Positions 17,830 through 26,712 of a stretch of DNA of 64,000 bases are shown in pieces. The notes under the pieces are model-generated. The model did no database searches. It was not told the origin of the DNA and saw only the letters and a program-made list of their open reading frames with translations. The DNA lies in contig CANNDF010000002.1 of assembly GCA_947503305.1 (NCBI GenBank), positions 434,001-498,000 of the forward strand, read 5' to 3'. Position numbers and translations under genes: made by a program. Origin of the DNA: an uncultured Dokdonia sp. (GTDB lineage: Bacteria > Bacteroidota > Bacteroidia > Flavobacteriales > Flavobacteriaceae). Numbering within the stretch: position 1 is the stretch's first letter; each line of letters starts with the position of its first letter.

Positions 17830-19311
17830 TTGGAGAGCGATAAGCAATCATATCAAAGTGTATTGAAAGCTACATCACTATTTGGGGGTGTTCAGGTAAT
17901 TTGCATTTTGATTACAATTATCCGTTCAAAAGTTCTTGCTTCTTTACTAGGCCCAGAAGGAGTAGCAATCTCTAATCTTTTTACAAGGCCTCTGCAATTA
18001 ATTACCACAGCAACACAATTAGGACTTGATAAGAGTGCAGTAAAAGATATTTCTTTTCAATATGAGAAAGATGATGTAGATACGTTTCGTACTATCGCTA
18101 TTTTACAAAGATTGGTATGGATAACAGGTCTTGCAGGTGCATTATTAATGGTCCTTTTTTCACCGTTGTTAAGTAGGTTTACTTTTGATACAGATGCATA
18201 TACACAAAGTTTTATTTGGTTAGGACTGGCAGTAATGTTTAATCAACTAGCCATGAGTCAATTGGCAATTCTACAAGGACTCCGTAAATTAGAATTTTTG
18301 GCAAAAGCAAACTTACTAGGTGCATTTTTAGGGCTTTTAGTGACAATACCTTTGTATTTTTATTTTGGACTGAATGGGATTTTACCCGCTATTATAATTA
18401 CTTCAGGATTTGTGTTTCTTTTTGCATATATATATGCAAAAAGAGTAGTTCGTTCACATATTAAGATAAGTACTAAAGATGCTTTTACAGAAGGTAAACC
18501 TATGGTCAAATTAGGACTTGCTCTTAGTGTAAGTAGTATTGTAGGTTTACTTGTAGCCTATCTTATTTTAGTTTTTGTAAGGTATGAAGGCGGTACTTTA
18601 GAAGCAGGGTTTTATGGTGCTGGTATCGTTATACTAAATACATATGTAGGGCTTATTTTTAATGCCATGTCTACAGATTATTATCCTAGGTTAGCAGCAG
18701 TTTGTGATGACCTTAAAGCGATAATTAAAACTGTTTTTGAGCAAGCTTTTATTGCACTTTTGTTGATTACACCTATTGTTATTGGGTTTATTGCATTTGC
18801 CCCTATAGTTATTGAAATATTGTACTCTGGAGAATTTGAGCCTACTATTGGGCTTGTGCGCTGGGGGATAGTAGGTATGGTTTTTAAAGCTGTATCCTGG
18901 TCTATGGGTTATATAATTATTGCAAAAGGCGACTCTAAGCTATTTATGAAAACAACTGTAGGTTTTAATAGCTTATTATTACTACTTAATATTTTAGGAT
19001 ATCATTATTTTGGATTGGTAGGGATAGGCGCAGGGTTATTAATTTACTTTACCATCCATTTTATAGTTGTAAAAACAATCGTATTTTATAAGTATGATTT
19101 TAAAATGAGTGCTGGGTTTTACCCTATTTTTATAAAATGTATACTATTATGTATGGCCGCTTTTGGAGCTACTTATATACAGAACCTTTTATTTAAATAT
19201 AGTATACTAGTCGCATTAATTGGTATTTCTTGTTTATATTCATTCCGATTACTAGATAAAAAAGTAGGTTTCAAATCTCTAATAAATACTATTTTTAAAA
19301 AGAAAAAGTAA
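17830..19311 (+). CDS. Wzx-like O-antigen/polysaccharide flippase
   Basis: A 493-residue polytopic protein of the MOP (oligosaccharide flippase) superfamily, expected to flip lipid-linked glycan units across the inner membrane. The N-terminus reads LKATSLFGGVQVICILITII followed by RSKVLASLLGPEGVAISNLF, the usual Wzx opening, and about 12 hydrophobic segments follow. The only start that keeps the first helix is the TTG at 17830, directly after the aminotransferase stop with zero spacing, so translation probably depends on coupling. The stop overlaps the next ATG by one base. Confidence 0.85.
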   Translation: MESDKQSYQSVLKATSLFGGVQVICILITIIRSKVLASLLGPEGVAISNLFTRPLQLITTATQLGLDKSAVKDISFQYEKDDVDTFRTIAILQRLVWITGLAGALLMVLFSPLLSRFTFDTDAYTQSFIWLGLAVMFNQLAMSQLAILQGLRKLEFLAKANLLGAFLGLLVTIPLYFYFGLNGILPAIIITSGFVFLFAYIYAKRVVRSHIKISTKDAFTEGKPMVKLGLALSVSSIVGLLVAYLILVFVRYEGGTLEAGFYGAGIVILNTYVGLIFNAMSTDYYPRLAAVCDDLKAIIKTVFEQAFIALLLITPIVIGFIAFAPIVIEILYSGEFEPTIGLVRWGIVGMVFKAVSWSMGYIIIAKGDSKLFMKTTVGFNSLLLLLNILGYHYFGLVGIGAGLLIYFTIHFIVVKTIVFYKYDFKMSAGFYPIFIKCILLCMAAFGATYIQNLLFKYSILVALIGISCLYSFRLLDKKVGFKSLINTIFKKKK

Positions 19312-20054
19312 TGAGTATGTTCAATCCTTTGCGCAGACTTCGCAAACGCTGGAAATCTTTCTGGAGTGTTAACTGGTTGAAGACTTATTATTTTAACCTG
19401 AAGAAATTTCCTCTTGCTACGGCTTTACAACTCCCTGTTTATATCTATGGTAATTATAAGCTTACTAATATAAGTGGAGATGTAAAAATAGAAGGTCCTA
19501 TTAAAAGAGCTATGATAGGTATAGGTCATCCTTTTGAAGCTCAAACACGTTCACGAGGTGTAGGAGAAATAGTCATTGTCGGGACTGTTGTCTTTAAAGG
19601 TTATTTCCATTTTGGAAAGGATGTTTATTTTCAAGTAGGTTCTGGAGCGTATTGTGAGATGGGAAATTTTTCATGCTTAGGCTCTCAAACAGTATTCATT
19701 TGCAAAGAGGAAATAATTTTGGGGGATTACGTCCGTATAGCCTATGAAACACAGTTATTAGATTCTATTTTTCATCAATTAATAGATCTTACTACAGATA
19801 CTAAAAAGCCTATTACTGCTCCTATACATATAGGTAATTATAACTGGATAGGAAACAGATCTACAATTATGAAGGGGACTACCACTCCTGACCATTGTAT
19901 TATAGGTTCTAATTCTCTTTGTAATAAAGACTATAAACATCTAGGGAATCATATACTCATAGGTGGGATTCCTGCAAAACTCCTTAAAACAGATATTGCA
20001 AGAGATTGGAAAGGTGAGCAACATATTTTTGATAGCTTATTAAGGCATTCCTAA
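19311..20054 (+). CDS. Hexapeptide-repeat (left-handed beta-helix) acyltransferase
   Basis: A 247-residue protein. After a basic N-terminal segment (LRRLRKRWKSFW), residues from about 60 onward show imperfect hexapeptide repeats ending in IGNYNWIGNRSTIMKGTTTP and GGIPAKLLKTD, the trimeric beta-helix signature of O- or N-acetyltransferases. It has an internal segment of about 50 residues (FHQLIDLTTDTKKPITAPIHIG) like WbbJ/maltose-acetyltransferase relatives. It could acetylate the 3-amino sugar predicted here (QdtC/FdtC-like role) or a hydroxyl of the polymer. The length is greater than typical QdtC, so an O-acetyltransferase is at least as likely. Confidence 0.8.
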   Translation: MSMFNPLRRLRKRWKSFWSVNWLKTYYFNLKKFPLATALQLPVYIYGNYKLTNISGDVKIEGPIKRAMIGIGHPFEAQTRSRGVGEIVIVGTVVFKGYFHFGKDVYFQVGSGAYCEMGNFSCLGSQTVFICKEEIILGDYVRIAYETQLLDSIFHQLIDLTTDTKKPITAPIHIGNYNWIGNRSTIMKGTTTPDHCIIGSNSLCNKDYKHLGNHILIGGIPAKLLKTDIARDWKGEQHIFDSLLRHS

Positions 20055-20061
20055 TTCATCT

Positions 20062-21204
20062 TTATGCCTTCCAAATATCAAGATATTGCTTTGCAACAGT
20101 ACTATGATTATGATACTTTTCGACAAAATCTTTTGCATTTTTTCCAATACTAACTATACGATCTGGGTGTAAAATTAACTCTTCTAATGCTGCTGCAATT
20201 TGATGTGGGTCTGGGGTCGCATCTATTGCTACTATTTTTTTTAAATTATAATGTTCTTTAAAATGTTTTCCAGCACCGGTAAATACAACTTTACCTTTTG
20301 CCATGGCTTCCAGAGCATTATATCCTTGATCATGAGAATATACTTGATCTAATAAAATATGAGCCCTATCATAAGCTTTCAGATATTCGGAGTAAGGTAG
20401 GGATGTAGCAGTAATGATTTCTATACAATACGAATAAGTATCTTTTATAATTTCTAGCGCTTTTTCAAAAATATCATTTCCTTTTTTCAGGTAATTTGTT
20501 TTATTAATTCCATGAAAAATAACGATCGTGTCTTCTATAGGTGGTTGCAAAAACTCTAATCTTTCGATGTTAATTGGAGTAGGAATAAGCGATGTTGTTT
20601 TTTTTATGTGTTGTAAGCCTATAAAATAATCCATATCTGTTGGAATAACAGCTTTTACTTTATTGTAAAGAAATGCATAGAGGCTTTTATGGTCTTCTCT
20701 TATATATCTTAATGTGGGGGTATATGCATTTTTTAAGCTCGGATCATTTTTATAAGGTGTTAGGATAGTATATGGTAATTGTGTGTCATTAAGTATACTT
20801 TCTACCCATGGGCTATCAGTACCACAAGCCGACAAGAACAAATGCGTATTGTTTTTTTCTATGAAACGTATGCATTTTTTTTCTTTTGCAATCGTAGTAC
20901 GTATACTCCATGAGTTTATAAATTGTACAATATCATAGCCTTTTAATAAATGTCGTTGTTTCCAAAACCGATAACCAGTTTCTATTTTTGCGATATCTAT
21001 GGTTAGAAATTTAAAAAGCGCATGACGGATTTTTATAATCAACCAATTGGCATTACTTGTTTTAGGACTAATATCAATATCTACAGGGTATTTTTTGAAA
21101 CCATCGCCACTCCCTACAATAGTAACGGTGTGTCCCAAGCTCTGTAATCCTTCTTTTAAAGAATTATGAAAACGACTATATTCGCCTATGAGAAGTATTT
21201 TCAT
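20062..21204 (-). CDS. GT4-type glycosyltransferase
   Basis: A GT-B fold glycosyltransferase of 380 residues from the ATG at 21204 (MKILLIGEYSRFHNSLKEGL); an ATG six codons earlier is possible. The N-terminal Rossmann half contains LIGEYSRFHNSLKEGLQSLGH. The C-terminal donor-binding half includes IVIFHGINKTNYLKKGNDIF and YDRAHILLDQVYSHDQGYNA followed by LEAMAKGKVV, corresponding to the EX7E-like region of GT4. It faces the acyltransferase gene tail to tail with 7 bp between and diverges from a GT2 gene across 38 bp. The sugar donor cannot be told. Confidence 0.83.
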   Translation of the reverse strand: MKILLIGEYSRFHNSLKEGLQSLGHTVTIVGSGDGFKKYPVDIDISPKTSNANWLIIKIRHALFKFLTIDIAKIETGYRFWKQRHLLKGYDIVQFINSWSIRTTIAKEKKCIRFIEKNNTHLFLSACGTDSPWVESILNDTQLPYTILTPYKNDPSLKNAYTPTLRYIREDHKSLYAFLYNKVKAVIPTDMDYFIGLQHIKKTTSLIPTPINIERLEFLQPPIEDTIVIFHGINKTNYLKKGNDIFEKALEIIKDTYSYCIEIITATSLPYSEYLKAYDRAHILLDQVYSHDQGYNALEAMAKGKVVFTGAGKHFKEHYNLKKIVAIDATPDPHQIAAALEELILHPDRIVSIGKNAKDFVEKYHNHSTVAKQYLDIWKA

Positions 21205-21242
21205 ATAATTGTACGCACTCAAATATAGTATAATCCATCTAG

Positions 21243-22073
21243 ATGATAAACTCCCAAATAAGTTTTGAGATTTTGATTTCGACTATGTTTCGATCTGATC
21301 TGCTTTTTTTGGAAAAGATGTTTCCTAAAGGAAATTTTGAGAAATTTTCTATTTTGATAGTTAATCAGACAGATGCTAAGCGACAACTCAAATCTCCGTA
21401 TACAAATGTACGAGTTATAAATACAGAAGAGCGGGGTCTGCCACAAAGTCGTAATATGGCAATACGTAATGCTATCGGGGATATTTGTTTAATTGCAGAT
21501 GATGATGTTCTTTATAAAGAAGGCTTTGAATCTATTATTTTACAGGGATATATACAATATTCAAATGCTGCAGTAATTACCTTTCAACTAGAAGATACAG
21601 AGGGTACGTTATACCGAAAATATCCTAATAATCATGTCCATGATAATCAGTCTATTCATAGTGTTAATAGCGTTGTGATTAGTTTTAAGAGAAAATCGAT
21701 AATAGATTATAATATCTTATATAATCCGCATTTTGGTCTTGGATCCATTTTTGAAAGTGCCGATGAATACGTATTTATGAAGGATGTATTAAAGGCTGGA
21801 CTTCCCTCTTATTTTATCCCTAAGATACTACTTATTCATTCTAATCACAGTTCAGGAAGAGATCAAGGTAGCGATCGTTTATTATATGCCCGTGGAGCGT
21901 TGTCGTATAAATATTATGGAGCTTTAAGTTATCTTTGGGTAGTAAAGTACCTGTTTTTTATTGTTAGAAAGCGATATATTACTCCTAAGTACGCTTTCGC
22001 GAAAGCAAAAATAGCTTATGCTGGGATTAAAAAATATAAGTCATTATTAAAAACAGGAGAAGAACGTCGATAG
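21243..22073 (+). CDS. GT2-type glycosyltransferase
   Basis: A 276-residue GT-A glycosyltransferase. NTEERGLPQSRNMAIRNAIGD leads to the metal-binding acidic triad in IADDDVLY (Asp86-88). It has a C-terminal hydrophobic patch (YLWVVKYLFFIV) that may attach it to the inner membrane. AFAKA at residues 251-255 is encoded by a palindrome copy. The next gene, the FdtA homologue, begins immediately after its stop codon, so both are in one operon. Confidence 0.83.
   Translation: MINSQISFEILISTMFRSDLLFLEKMFPKGNFEKFSILIVNQTDAKRQLKSPYTNVRVINTEERGLPQSRNMAIRNAIGDICLIADDDVLYKEGFESIILQGYIQYSNAAVITFQLEDTEGTLYRKYPNNHVHDNQSIHSVNSVVISFKRKSIIDYNILYNPHFGLGSIFESADEYVFMKDVLKAGLPSYFIPKILLIHSNHSSGRDQGSDRLLYARGALSYKYYGALSYLWVVKYLFFIVRKRYITPKYAFAKAKIAYAGIKKYKSLLKTGEERR
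21993..22006. repeat. Dispersed palindrome copy 4 (inside GT2 gene)
   Basis: Perfect GCTTTCGCGAAAGC near the 3' end of the gene, in the Ala-Phe-Ala-Lys-Ala frame. Confidence 0.95.
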
Positions 22074-22475
22074 ATGATAGAAAAAGTACACATATTAGAC
22101 ATTCCTAAAATAGCAGACCCTCGTGGCAATCTTGCTGTTGTTGAGAAAGAGACCTTACCCTATGAGATAAAACGGGTATATTATTTATATGATGTTCCTA
22201 GTGATGCATATAGAGGGGGGCATTCTCATAAAGAGTGTCAAGAATTTTTAGTGGCTTTGAGCGGTAGTTTTGAAGTGGTTTTGGATAATGGATTTCAAAA
22301 GCAGCGGATCACCCTTAATAAACCTAATAAAGGTCTTTTAATACCAACAGGTATATGGAGAGAGCTAGAAAATTTTTCTTCGGGAGCAGTGTGTCTAGTA
22401 CTGGCATCTCATGTATATCTAGAAGATGATTATATACGTAAGTATGATGAGTTTTTAATCTCCGTAAACGCCTAG
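22074..22475 (+). CDS. FdtA/QdtA-like dTDP-4-oxo-6-deoxyhexose ketoisomerase
   Basis: A small cupin (133 residues) of the FdtA/WxcM family, which moves the keto group from C4 to C3 of dTDP-4-keto-6-deoxyglucose so that a 3-amino sugar can be formed. The signature YRGGHSHKECQEFLVALSGS carries the two active-site histidines, His50 and His52, and DPRGNLAVVE near 15-24 is also diagnostic. The matching aminotransferase is 5 kb upstream in the same locus. Whether the product is the galacto (Fuc3N) or gluco (Qui3N) epimer is not decidable here. The 3' end overlaps the opposite-strand GT2 gene by 21 bp. Confidence 0.88.
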   Translation: MIEKVHILDIPKIADPRGNLAVVEKETLPYEIKRVYYLYDVPSDAYRGGHSHKECQEFLVALSGSFEVVLDNGFQKQRITLNKPNKGLLIPTGIWRELENFSSGAVCLVLASHVYLEDDYIRKYDEFLISVNA

Positions 22476-23393
22476 TCGTATCCCCATTTTTTCTAAAACT
22501 CTTTTTAATCCAAAGAGTAGTTTAATGACAACTCTAGGGGTATTTACTAGAAATCGTTGCTTCTTACTTAAATTTTCAGGAGCAATACGTTGTTTAAAAA
22601 ATAATGCTTCCTCGGGTTCGTTCCAGAGCTTTGCTCGTATAGCAAGGCTAAAGCGGTTGAGGTCTAAAAATTTTTTTAAAGCAGGATGATGAGCTTCCAA
22701 GCTTTCAAATTTTGAGAACTTAGGTCGGTGTTTTACAGAACCTATACTTTTATAAAGACTTATCGGGGCATATGTGTAGGTTGCACATGAAACTGTGCTA
22801 AAAGCAATACGATAATCAAGACCTATGCGTATCCATAAATCGGTATCTTGCCCACTTTTTATAGATGCATCATAGGTACCTATTGTCTCAAAAACACTAC
22901 ATTCTATAACCGTAGAACTGCTTGTTAAGAGTGTGTTTTTGTAACTACTTTCAAAGTAATCGAGGTCTAGATACCTATTGTTATTTGGATTTGAAAATGT
23001 GTATTGTGATGCTCTAATTCCATCATGATCTTCTATATCAATAGCGGTTGCAAAGACATGATGATCTGGAAAGGTAGTTATAAGGTTATTAATTTCTGAT
23101 AGATACTTAGGGTGCCAGATATCGTCACCATCTAATAAGGCAATGTATTGTCCTGTAGATAGTTTAATGCCTTTATTCCGTGCTGCACCAGCTCCTTGGT
23201 TTTGAGTAAAACAATGATAGGTGATTCTTGAATCTTTGATCGTTAATAACTCTTCTTCACTTCTGTCTGTAGAGGCGTCATTAATAATAATTATTTCAAA
23301 ATCCTGTTCTGTTTGTGCTAGTACAGCAGCGAGGGTATTGGCTATAAAACCTTGCTTATTATATACAGATATGACTACAGAAAATTTAGGCAT
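22455..23393 (-). CDS. GT2-type glycosyltransferase
   Basis: A GT-A glycosyltransferase of 312 residues from MPKFSVVISVYNKQGFIANT. It has the classical INDASTDRS donor strand near residues 38-46, NQGAGAARNKGIKLSTGQYI, and a DGDD metal/nucleotide motif at 88-91. The start at 23393 overlaps the stop of the upstream GT2 by 8 bp, a coupled pair; the ATG at 23399 is an equal alternative. Earlier residues (from 23441) lie inside the upstream gene and are rejected. Sugar and acceptor are unknown. Confidence 0.87.
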   Translation of the reverse strand: MPKFSVVISVYNKQGFIANTLAAVLAQTEQDFEIIIINDASTDRSEEELLTIKDSRITYHCFTQNQGAGAARNKGIKLSTGQYIALLDGDDIWHPKYLSEINNLITTFPDHHVFATAIDIEDHDGIRASQYTFSNPNNNRYLDLDYFESSYKNTLLTSSSTVIECSVFETIGTYDASIKSGQDTDLWIRIGLDYRIAFSTVSCATYTYAPISLYKSIGSVKHRPKFSKFESLEAHHPALKKFLDLNRFSLAIRAKLWNEPEEALFFKQRIAPENLSKKQRFLVNTPRVVIKLLFGLKRVLEKMGIRLGVYGD

Positions 23394-24279
23394 TTTCATT
23401 TTTTTTAAGTTGTATATAATGGTAAATGCGATAAAGATCAAATAGGAGCAGTGATGGCCTTTTTCCTAATAGATTTTTATGTAATACGCCCTCAAAAGGC
23501 CGTATGCTTATTGCAACAATTCTTGTAATACCAAGGGAAGATAGCCTATTGTAAATACGTTGTATGGGTCTTAAGTTATTTTGAATTATTCCTCTTTTTT
23601 CAAATAGAACCGTAGTCTTTAATGAATCTATAGATTTTTTTAAGAATATTTCATTAGACTCTAATCCTTGATGATACGCCTCATTATCTATATGAATTAC
23701 GTGGGTGTTCCTTCGTTTTAATTCGCTGGAGAAAATATTATCCAGACCATATAAATTTTCATTGTAAGTATTTAGACTAAGGAATAGTTGTTTTTTTATA
23801 AGTAGATTTTGAGAAATTATAAAATGAGGTTGTTTAGATCTTTCCGATGCTTTTTTTGATTCTTTTTCTTTTCCATATAACCATCGTAAATACTGTTCTT
23901 TTGGGGGTATTTTGTCAGTATATGCAATTCCTCCAAAAATGATATCTGCCTGTGGGTTATTGAGGATTATCTGGAGATAATTTTTTATAAAATTTTCGGA
24001 TACCGGAATTGTATCAGCATCTAAAAAAAGTAACCAGTCGTATCGAGCTTTCTGTGCAATGCTATTACGTGTTGCCGTTCTTCCCTTATTTGTTGGGTTT
24101 GCTGTATATATAAGATGAGGAAGAGTTGAAATAGATGTATTTGCATCAATTTTTATTGTAGAGGCATCATCATAGATTATGATTTCAAAAGTAAGTTCAG
24201 CAAGAGTCGCTTGCTTGTGTATCATATGAACAAGCGTACTTATATCTGTATTATATGTAGGAATTCCTATAGAAAGCAT
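23386..24279 (-). CDS. GT2-type glycosyltransferase
   Basis: A 297-residue GT-A glycosyltransferase. It begins MLSIGIPTYNTDIS, has IIYDDAST near 35-41, NKGRTATRNSIAQKARYDWL, and the DxD motif in FLDADT (Asp87, Asp89). It starts a two-gene unit with the overlapping GT2 downstream. A promoter-like TAGATTTG and an operator-like dyad lie in the 85-bp divergent gap in front of it. Confidence 0.87.
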   Translation of the reverse strand: MLSIGIPTYNTDISTLVHMIHKQATLAELTFEIIIYDDASTIKIDANTSISTLPHLIYTANPTNKGRTATRNSIAQKARYDWLLFLDADTIPVSENFIKNYLQIILNNPQADIIFGGIAYTDKIPPKEQYLRWLYGKEKESKKASERSKQPHFIISQNLLIKKQLFLSLNTYNENLYGLDNIFSSELKRRNTHVIHIDNEAYHQGLESNEIFLKKSIDSLKTTVLFEKRGIIQNNLRPIQRIYNRLSSLGITRIVAISIRPFEGVLHKNLLGKRPSLLLFDLYRIYHYIQLKKNENA

Positions 24280-24291
24280 GATCTAATGATA

Positions 24292-24299
24292 CAAATCTA
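24292..24299 (-). promoter_or_regulatory. Candidate -7 box of the GT2 pair
   Basis: The reverse strand reads TAGATTTG, fitting TAnnTTTG, 12 bp before the ATG at 24279. Confidence 0.4.
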
Positions 24300-24311
24300 T
24301 TACTTATGAAG

Positions 24312-24329
24312 TACCTTTACTAAAAGGTA
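24312..24329. promoter_or_regulatory. Operator-like dyad in a divergent gap
   Basis: TACCTTT and AAAGGTA are perfect inverted halves around ACTA. The dyad is 12 bp upstream of the candidate GT2 -7 box and 35 bp before the oxygenase start. It could be a regulator site for both directions. Confidence 0.35.
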
Positions 24330-24364
24330 ACTAATATAGTTTATTAGGTTTTAATAATATCAGT

Positions 24365-25189
24365 ATGACTACATTTACTAGAGTCGAACTTGCCGATTTA
24401 ATTTTTGAACGCATCGTTTCTGAAAAAGAAACATTAAAAGCTCAATATCAAAAGACCCAAAATGGTATTGCTCACTTTTATATAGATAATGTATTTCCTG
24501 AGGCTATAGTCCAAGCTATTTATAATGCTTTTCCTTCTACAAAAGAGACTGTATTAAAAAAGAGTCTTCGAGAATTTAAGCATGTTGCAGCTCAAATGGA
24601 TCTATATAACCCGCTTCTGGAAGAGGCTATCTATGCTTTTCAAGATGCTCGTATTGTTACTGTAATAGGTGAGATTACAGGAATTAAAAACCCTCTTCCC
24701 GATGAAAATTTATATGCTGGAGGAATTTCTATGATGGCAAAAGGTAATTTTTTAAACCCACATCTGGATAATTCTCATGATAAAGATAGAAACCTATGGC
24801 GGGTATTAAACTTACTGTATTATGTAACTCCTGATTGGGAAGATACCTATGGAGGACATTTGGAAGTATGGCCTGAGGGTACTCAAAAAACGCCTGTAAC
24901 GATACATAGTAAGTGTAATAGACTTGCCATTATGGCTACTCATGATGGTTCCTGGCATAGCGTAAGTCCAGTAGTTTATGATGGAGTGCGATGTTGTGTT
25001 TCTAATTACTATTTTTCAGAAGTCCCTTTACGATCATCAGATCGTTTTCATGTTACTTCTTTTCGAGGTAGGCCTGGTCAATATATTGTAGATAAAATAC
25101 TTCGTACTGATGCTGCTATTAGAATGGGATTACGTAAAATCTTTAAAAAAGGAATTAGAGAAAATCCGCATGTGTATAAAAAAGAATAA
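24365..25189 (+). CDS. 2OG-Fe(II) oxygenase (prolyl-4-hydroxylase-like)
   Basis: A 274-residue non-haem iron dioxygenase. The iron ligands are visible as HLD (His133, Asp135) and the distal His198 in GSWHSVSPV. Arg209, 11 residues later, is placed to bind 2-oxoglutarate. The double-stranded beta-helix core is also marked by LNLLYYVTPDWEDTYGGHLE. Such enzymes hydroxylate proteins, sugars or lipids. Here the gene lies inside a surface-glycan locus and 6 bp before a GT-C-like membrane protein, so a glycan or lipid-linked substrate is suggested but not shown. Confidence 0.88.
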   Translation: MTTFTRVELADLIFERIVSEKETLKAQYQKTQNGIAHFYIDNVFPEAIVQAIYNAFPSTKETVLKKSLREFKHVAAQMDLYNPLLEEAIYAFQDARIVTVIGEITGIKNPLPDENLYAGGISMMAKGNFLNPHLDNSHDKDRNLWRVLNLLYYVTPDWEDTYGGHLEVWPEGTQKTPVTIHSKCNRLAIMATHDGSWHSVSPVVYDGVRCCVSNYYFSEVPLRSSDRFHVTSFRGRPGQYIVDKILRTDAAIRMGLRKIFKKGIRENPHVYKKE

Positions 25190-25195
25190 ACTTTA

Positions 25196-26710
25196 GTGTT
25201 TGTGAGTATTCATTCTTCGACCTACGATTCTTTATATAAAAAAGCTTCTAAAATAGTTTTGAGCTTAGGAATACTCCTTGCTAATATTCAATATTTCTCT
25301 GGTCGCAGTATCTGGCTTGATGAAGCTAGAGTTGCACTTAATGTCATTGAAAGGTCGTATATAGGACTTTTAGAACCCTTGCATAGTAATCAAGTAGCGC
25401 CTATTCTGTTCTTATGGGTAGAGCGCTTATTTGTTGATGTTTTTGGAGCCAATGACCTTTCTTTACGCTTATTCCCATTACTTGCTTATGTCATTACTGC
25501 CATTGTATTTTATAAGATTGTCAATCATTTATCAAAAGATGGGAAGTTTATATTTGTAGCTATTACCCTTTTTGCTTTTTGCCAACCTATTATTTATTTC
25601 TCATCTGAGCTTAAACAGTATATGCTAGATGTATGTATTGCCTGTATAGCATTGTATATTATCATAAAACCATATCGATCAGTATTCCAGAAAATACTAG
25701 TTCTAAGCTTTTTTGGTATTTTGAGTATAGGCCTTTCAAATATAGCAGTAGTTGTTCTTTTTACCATAGGTCTATACGGCTGGTACACTATATTTAAGCA
25801 AGGAAAAAAGGTATTTAATTATATGATTATTCCCATTGGAGTATGGGGCATTGTGTTTGGGTTGTATTATATGTTTTTTATATCAGGACATCCTAATCGA
25901 AGTATGATGATGCCTTTTTGGGAATATGCGTTTATGCCTTCTAACCCATTTTCTCAAGAGTTTTGGATATGGTGTTATGATCGTTATCGGATGACTTTTG
26001 GGCGTATTATGGGAGCAAATCCTAAGATTCCTTTTTTATACCATATGTATGGAGCTGTTTTTTTTATAGGGGTATATGCTTTCGCGAAAGCAAAAAAATG
26101 GGCTTTATTGTTTTTACTCTTATTTCCAATACTTACGCATTTGGGATTGTCATTATTTGAGCTATATCCTTATGAACGCAGAGTGGCTTTATATATACAA
26201 CCCCTACTAGCTCTAGTATGTGCCAAAGGGTTTGTGGCAGTAATTACAACTATCCAAGAACAATGGCCATTATTAAAAAAAGTAGGAATGTTAAGTTATT
26301 CTGTGCCTGGCCTTTTTTTACTGATCATTACATTATATACCTTTCCTAAAGAACGTGAAGAATTTAAAAAAAGCTATACACATATAAAAACACATATACG
26401 GGAAACAGATAAAATTTTATTAAGCCCTTCTACCGATAATGCATGGGAGTATTATAAAAGTATAGGATATATTCAACTTAAAAATAGAGTGCTTAATAGC
26501 GGTTACCATCGATCTGATTTTAATAAACATATTCAAGAACTAGATACCCTTAGTGGCAGGGTGTGGTATTTATTTTCTCATGACTATATAGATAAGCATA
26601 CTGATACTCGTGAGACAGATTTTATGATTAATCATATGAAAACCAATGGTGATGTTTTATTAGAAGAGAGGGCTACAGGAACTGGGGTATATCTATTTGA
26701 TTTTAAATAG
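25196..26710 (+). CDS. Polytopic membrane protein, GT39-like glycosyltransferase (putative)
   Basis: A 504-residue protein with about ten hydrophobic helices. The first loop, SGRSIWLDEARVALNVIERS, has the Asp-Glu pair of GT-C enzymes, and SSELKQYMLDV is typical of the ArnT/PMT-related group. A C-terminal soluble domain of about 130 residues includes LLSPSTDNAWEYYKSIGY. It would transfer sugar from a polyprenyl-phosphate donor outside the cytosol. The start is GTG at 25196; a second GTG two codons later is equally possible. It ends 2 bp from the opposite methyltransferase gene. Confidence 0.68.
   Translation: MFVSIHSSTYDSLYKKASKIVLSLGILLANIQYFSGRSIWLDEARVALNVIERSYIGLLEPLHSNQVAPILFLWVERLFVDVFGANDLSLRLFPLLAYVITAIVFYKIVNHLSKDGKFIFVAITLFAFCQPIIYFSSELKQYMLDVCIACIALYIIIKPYRSVFQKILVLSFFGILSIGLSNIAVVVLFTIGLYGWYTIFKQGKKVFNYMIIPIGVWGIVFGLYYMFFISGHPNRSMMMPFWEYAFMPSNPFSQEFWIWCYDRYRMTFGRIMGANPKIPFLYHMYGAVFFIGVYAFAKAKKWALLFLLLFPILTHLGLSLFELYPYERRVALYIQPLLALVCAKGFVAVITTIQEQWPLLKKVGMLSYSVPGLFLLIITLYTFPKEREEFKKSYTHIKTHIRETDKILLSPSTDNAWEYYKSIGYIQLKNRVLNSGYHRSDFNKHIQELDTLSGRVWYLFSHDYIDKHTDTRETDFMINHMKTNGDVLLEERATGTGVYLFDFK
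26078..26091. repeat. Dispersed palindrome copy 5 (inside GT39-like gene)
   Basis: Perfect GCTTTCGCGAAAGC in the Ala-Phe-Ala-Lys-Ala frame, in the cytosolic turn before a transmembrane helix. Confidence 0.95.
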
Positions 26711-26712
26711 TA

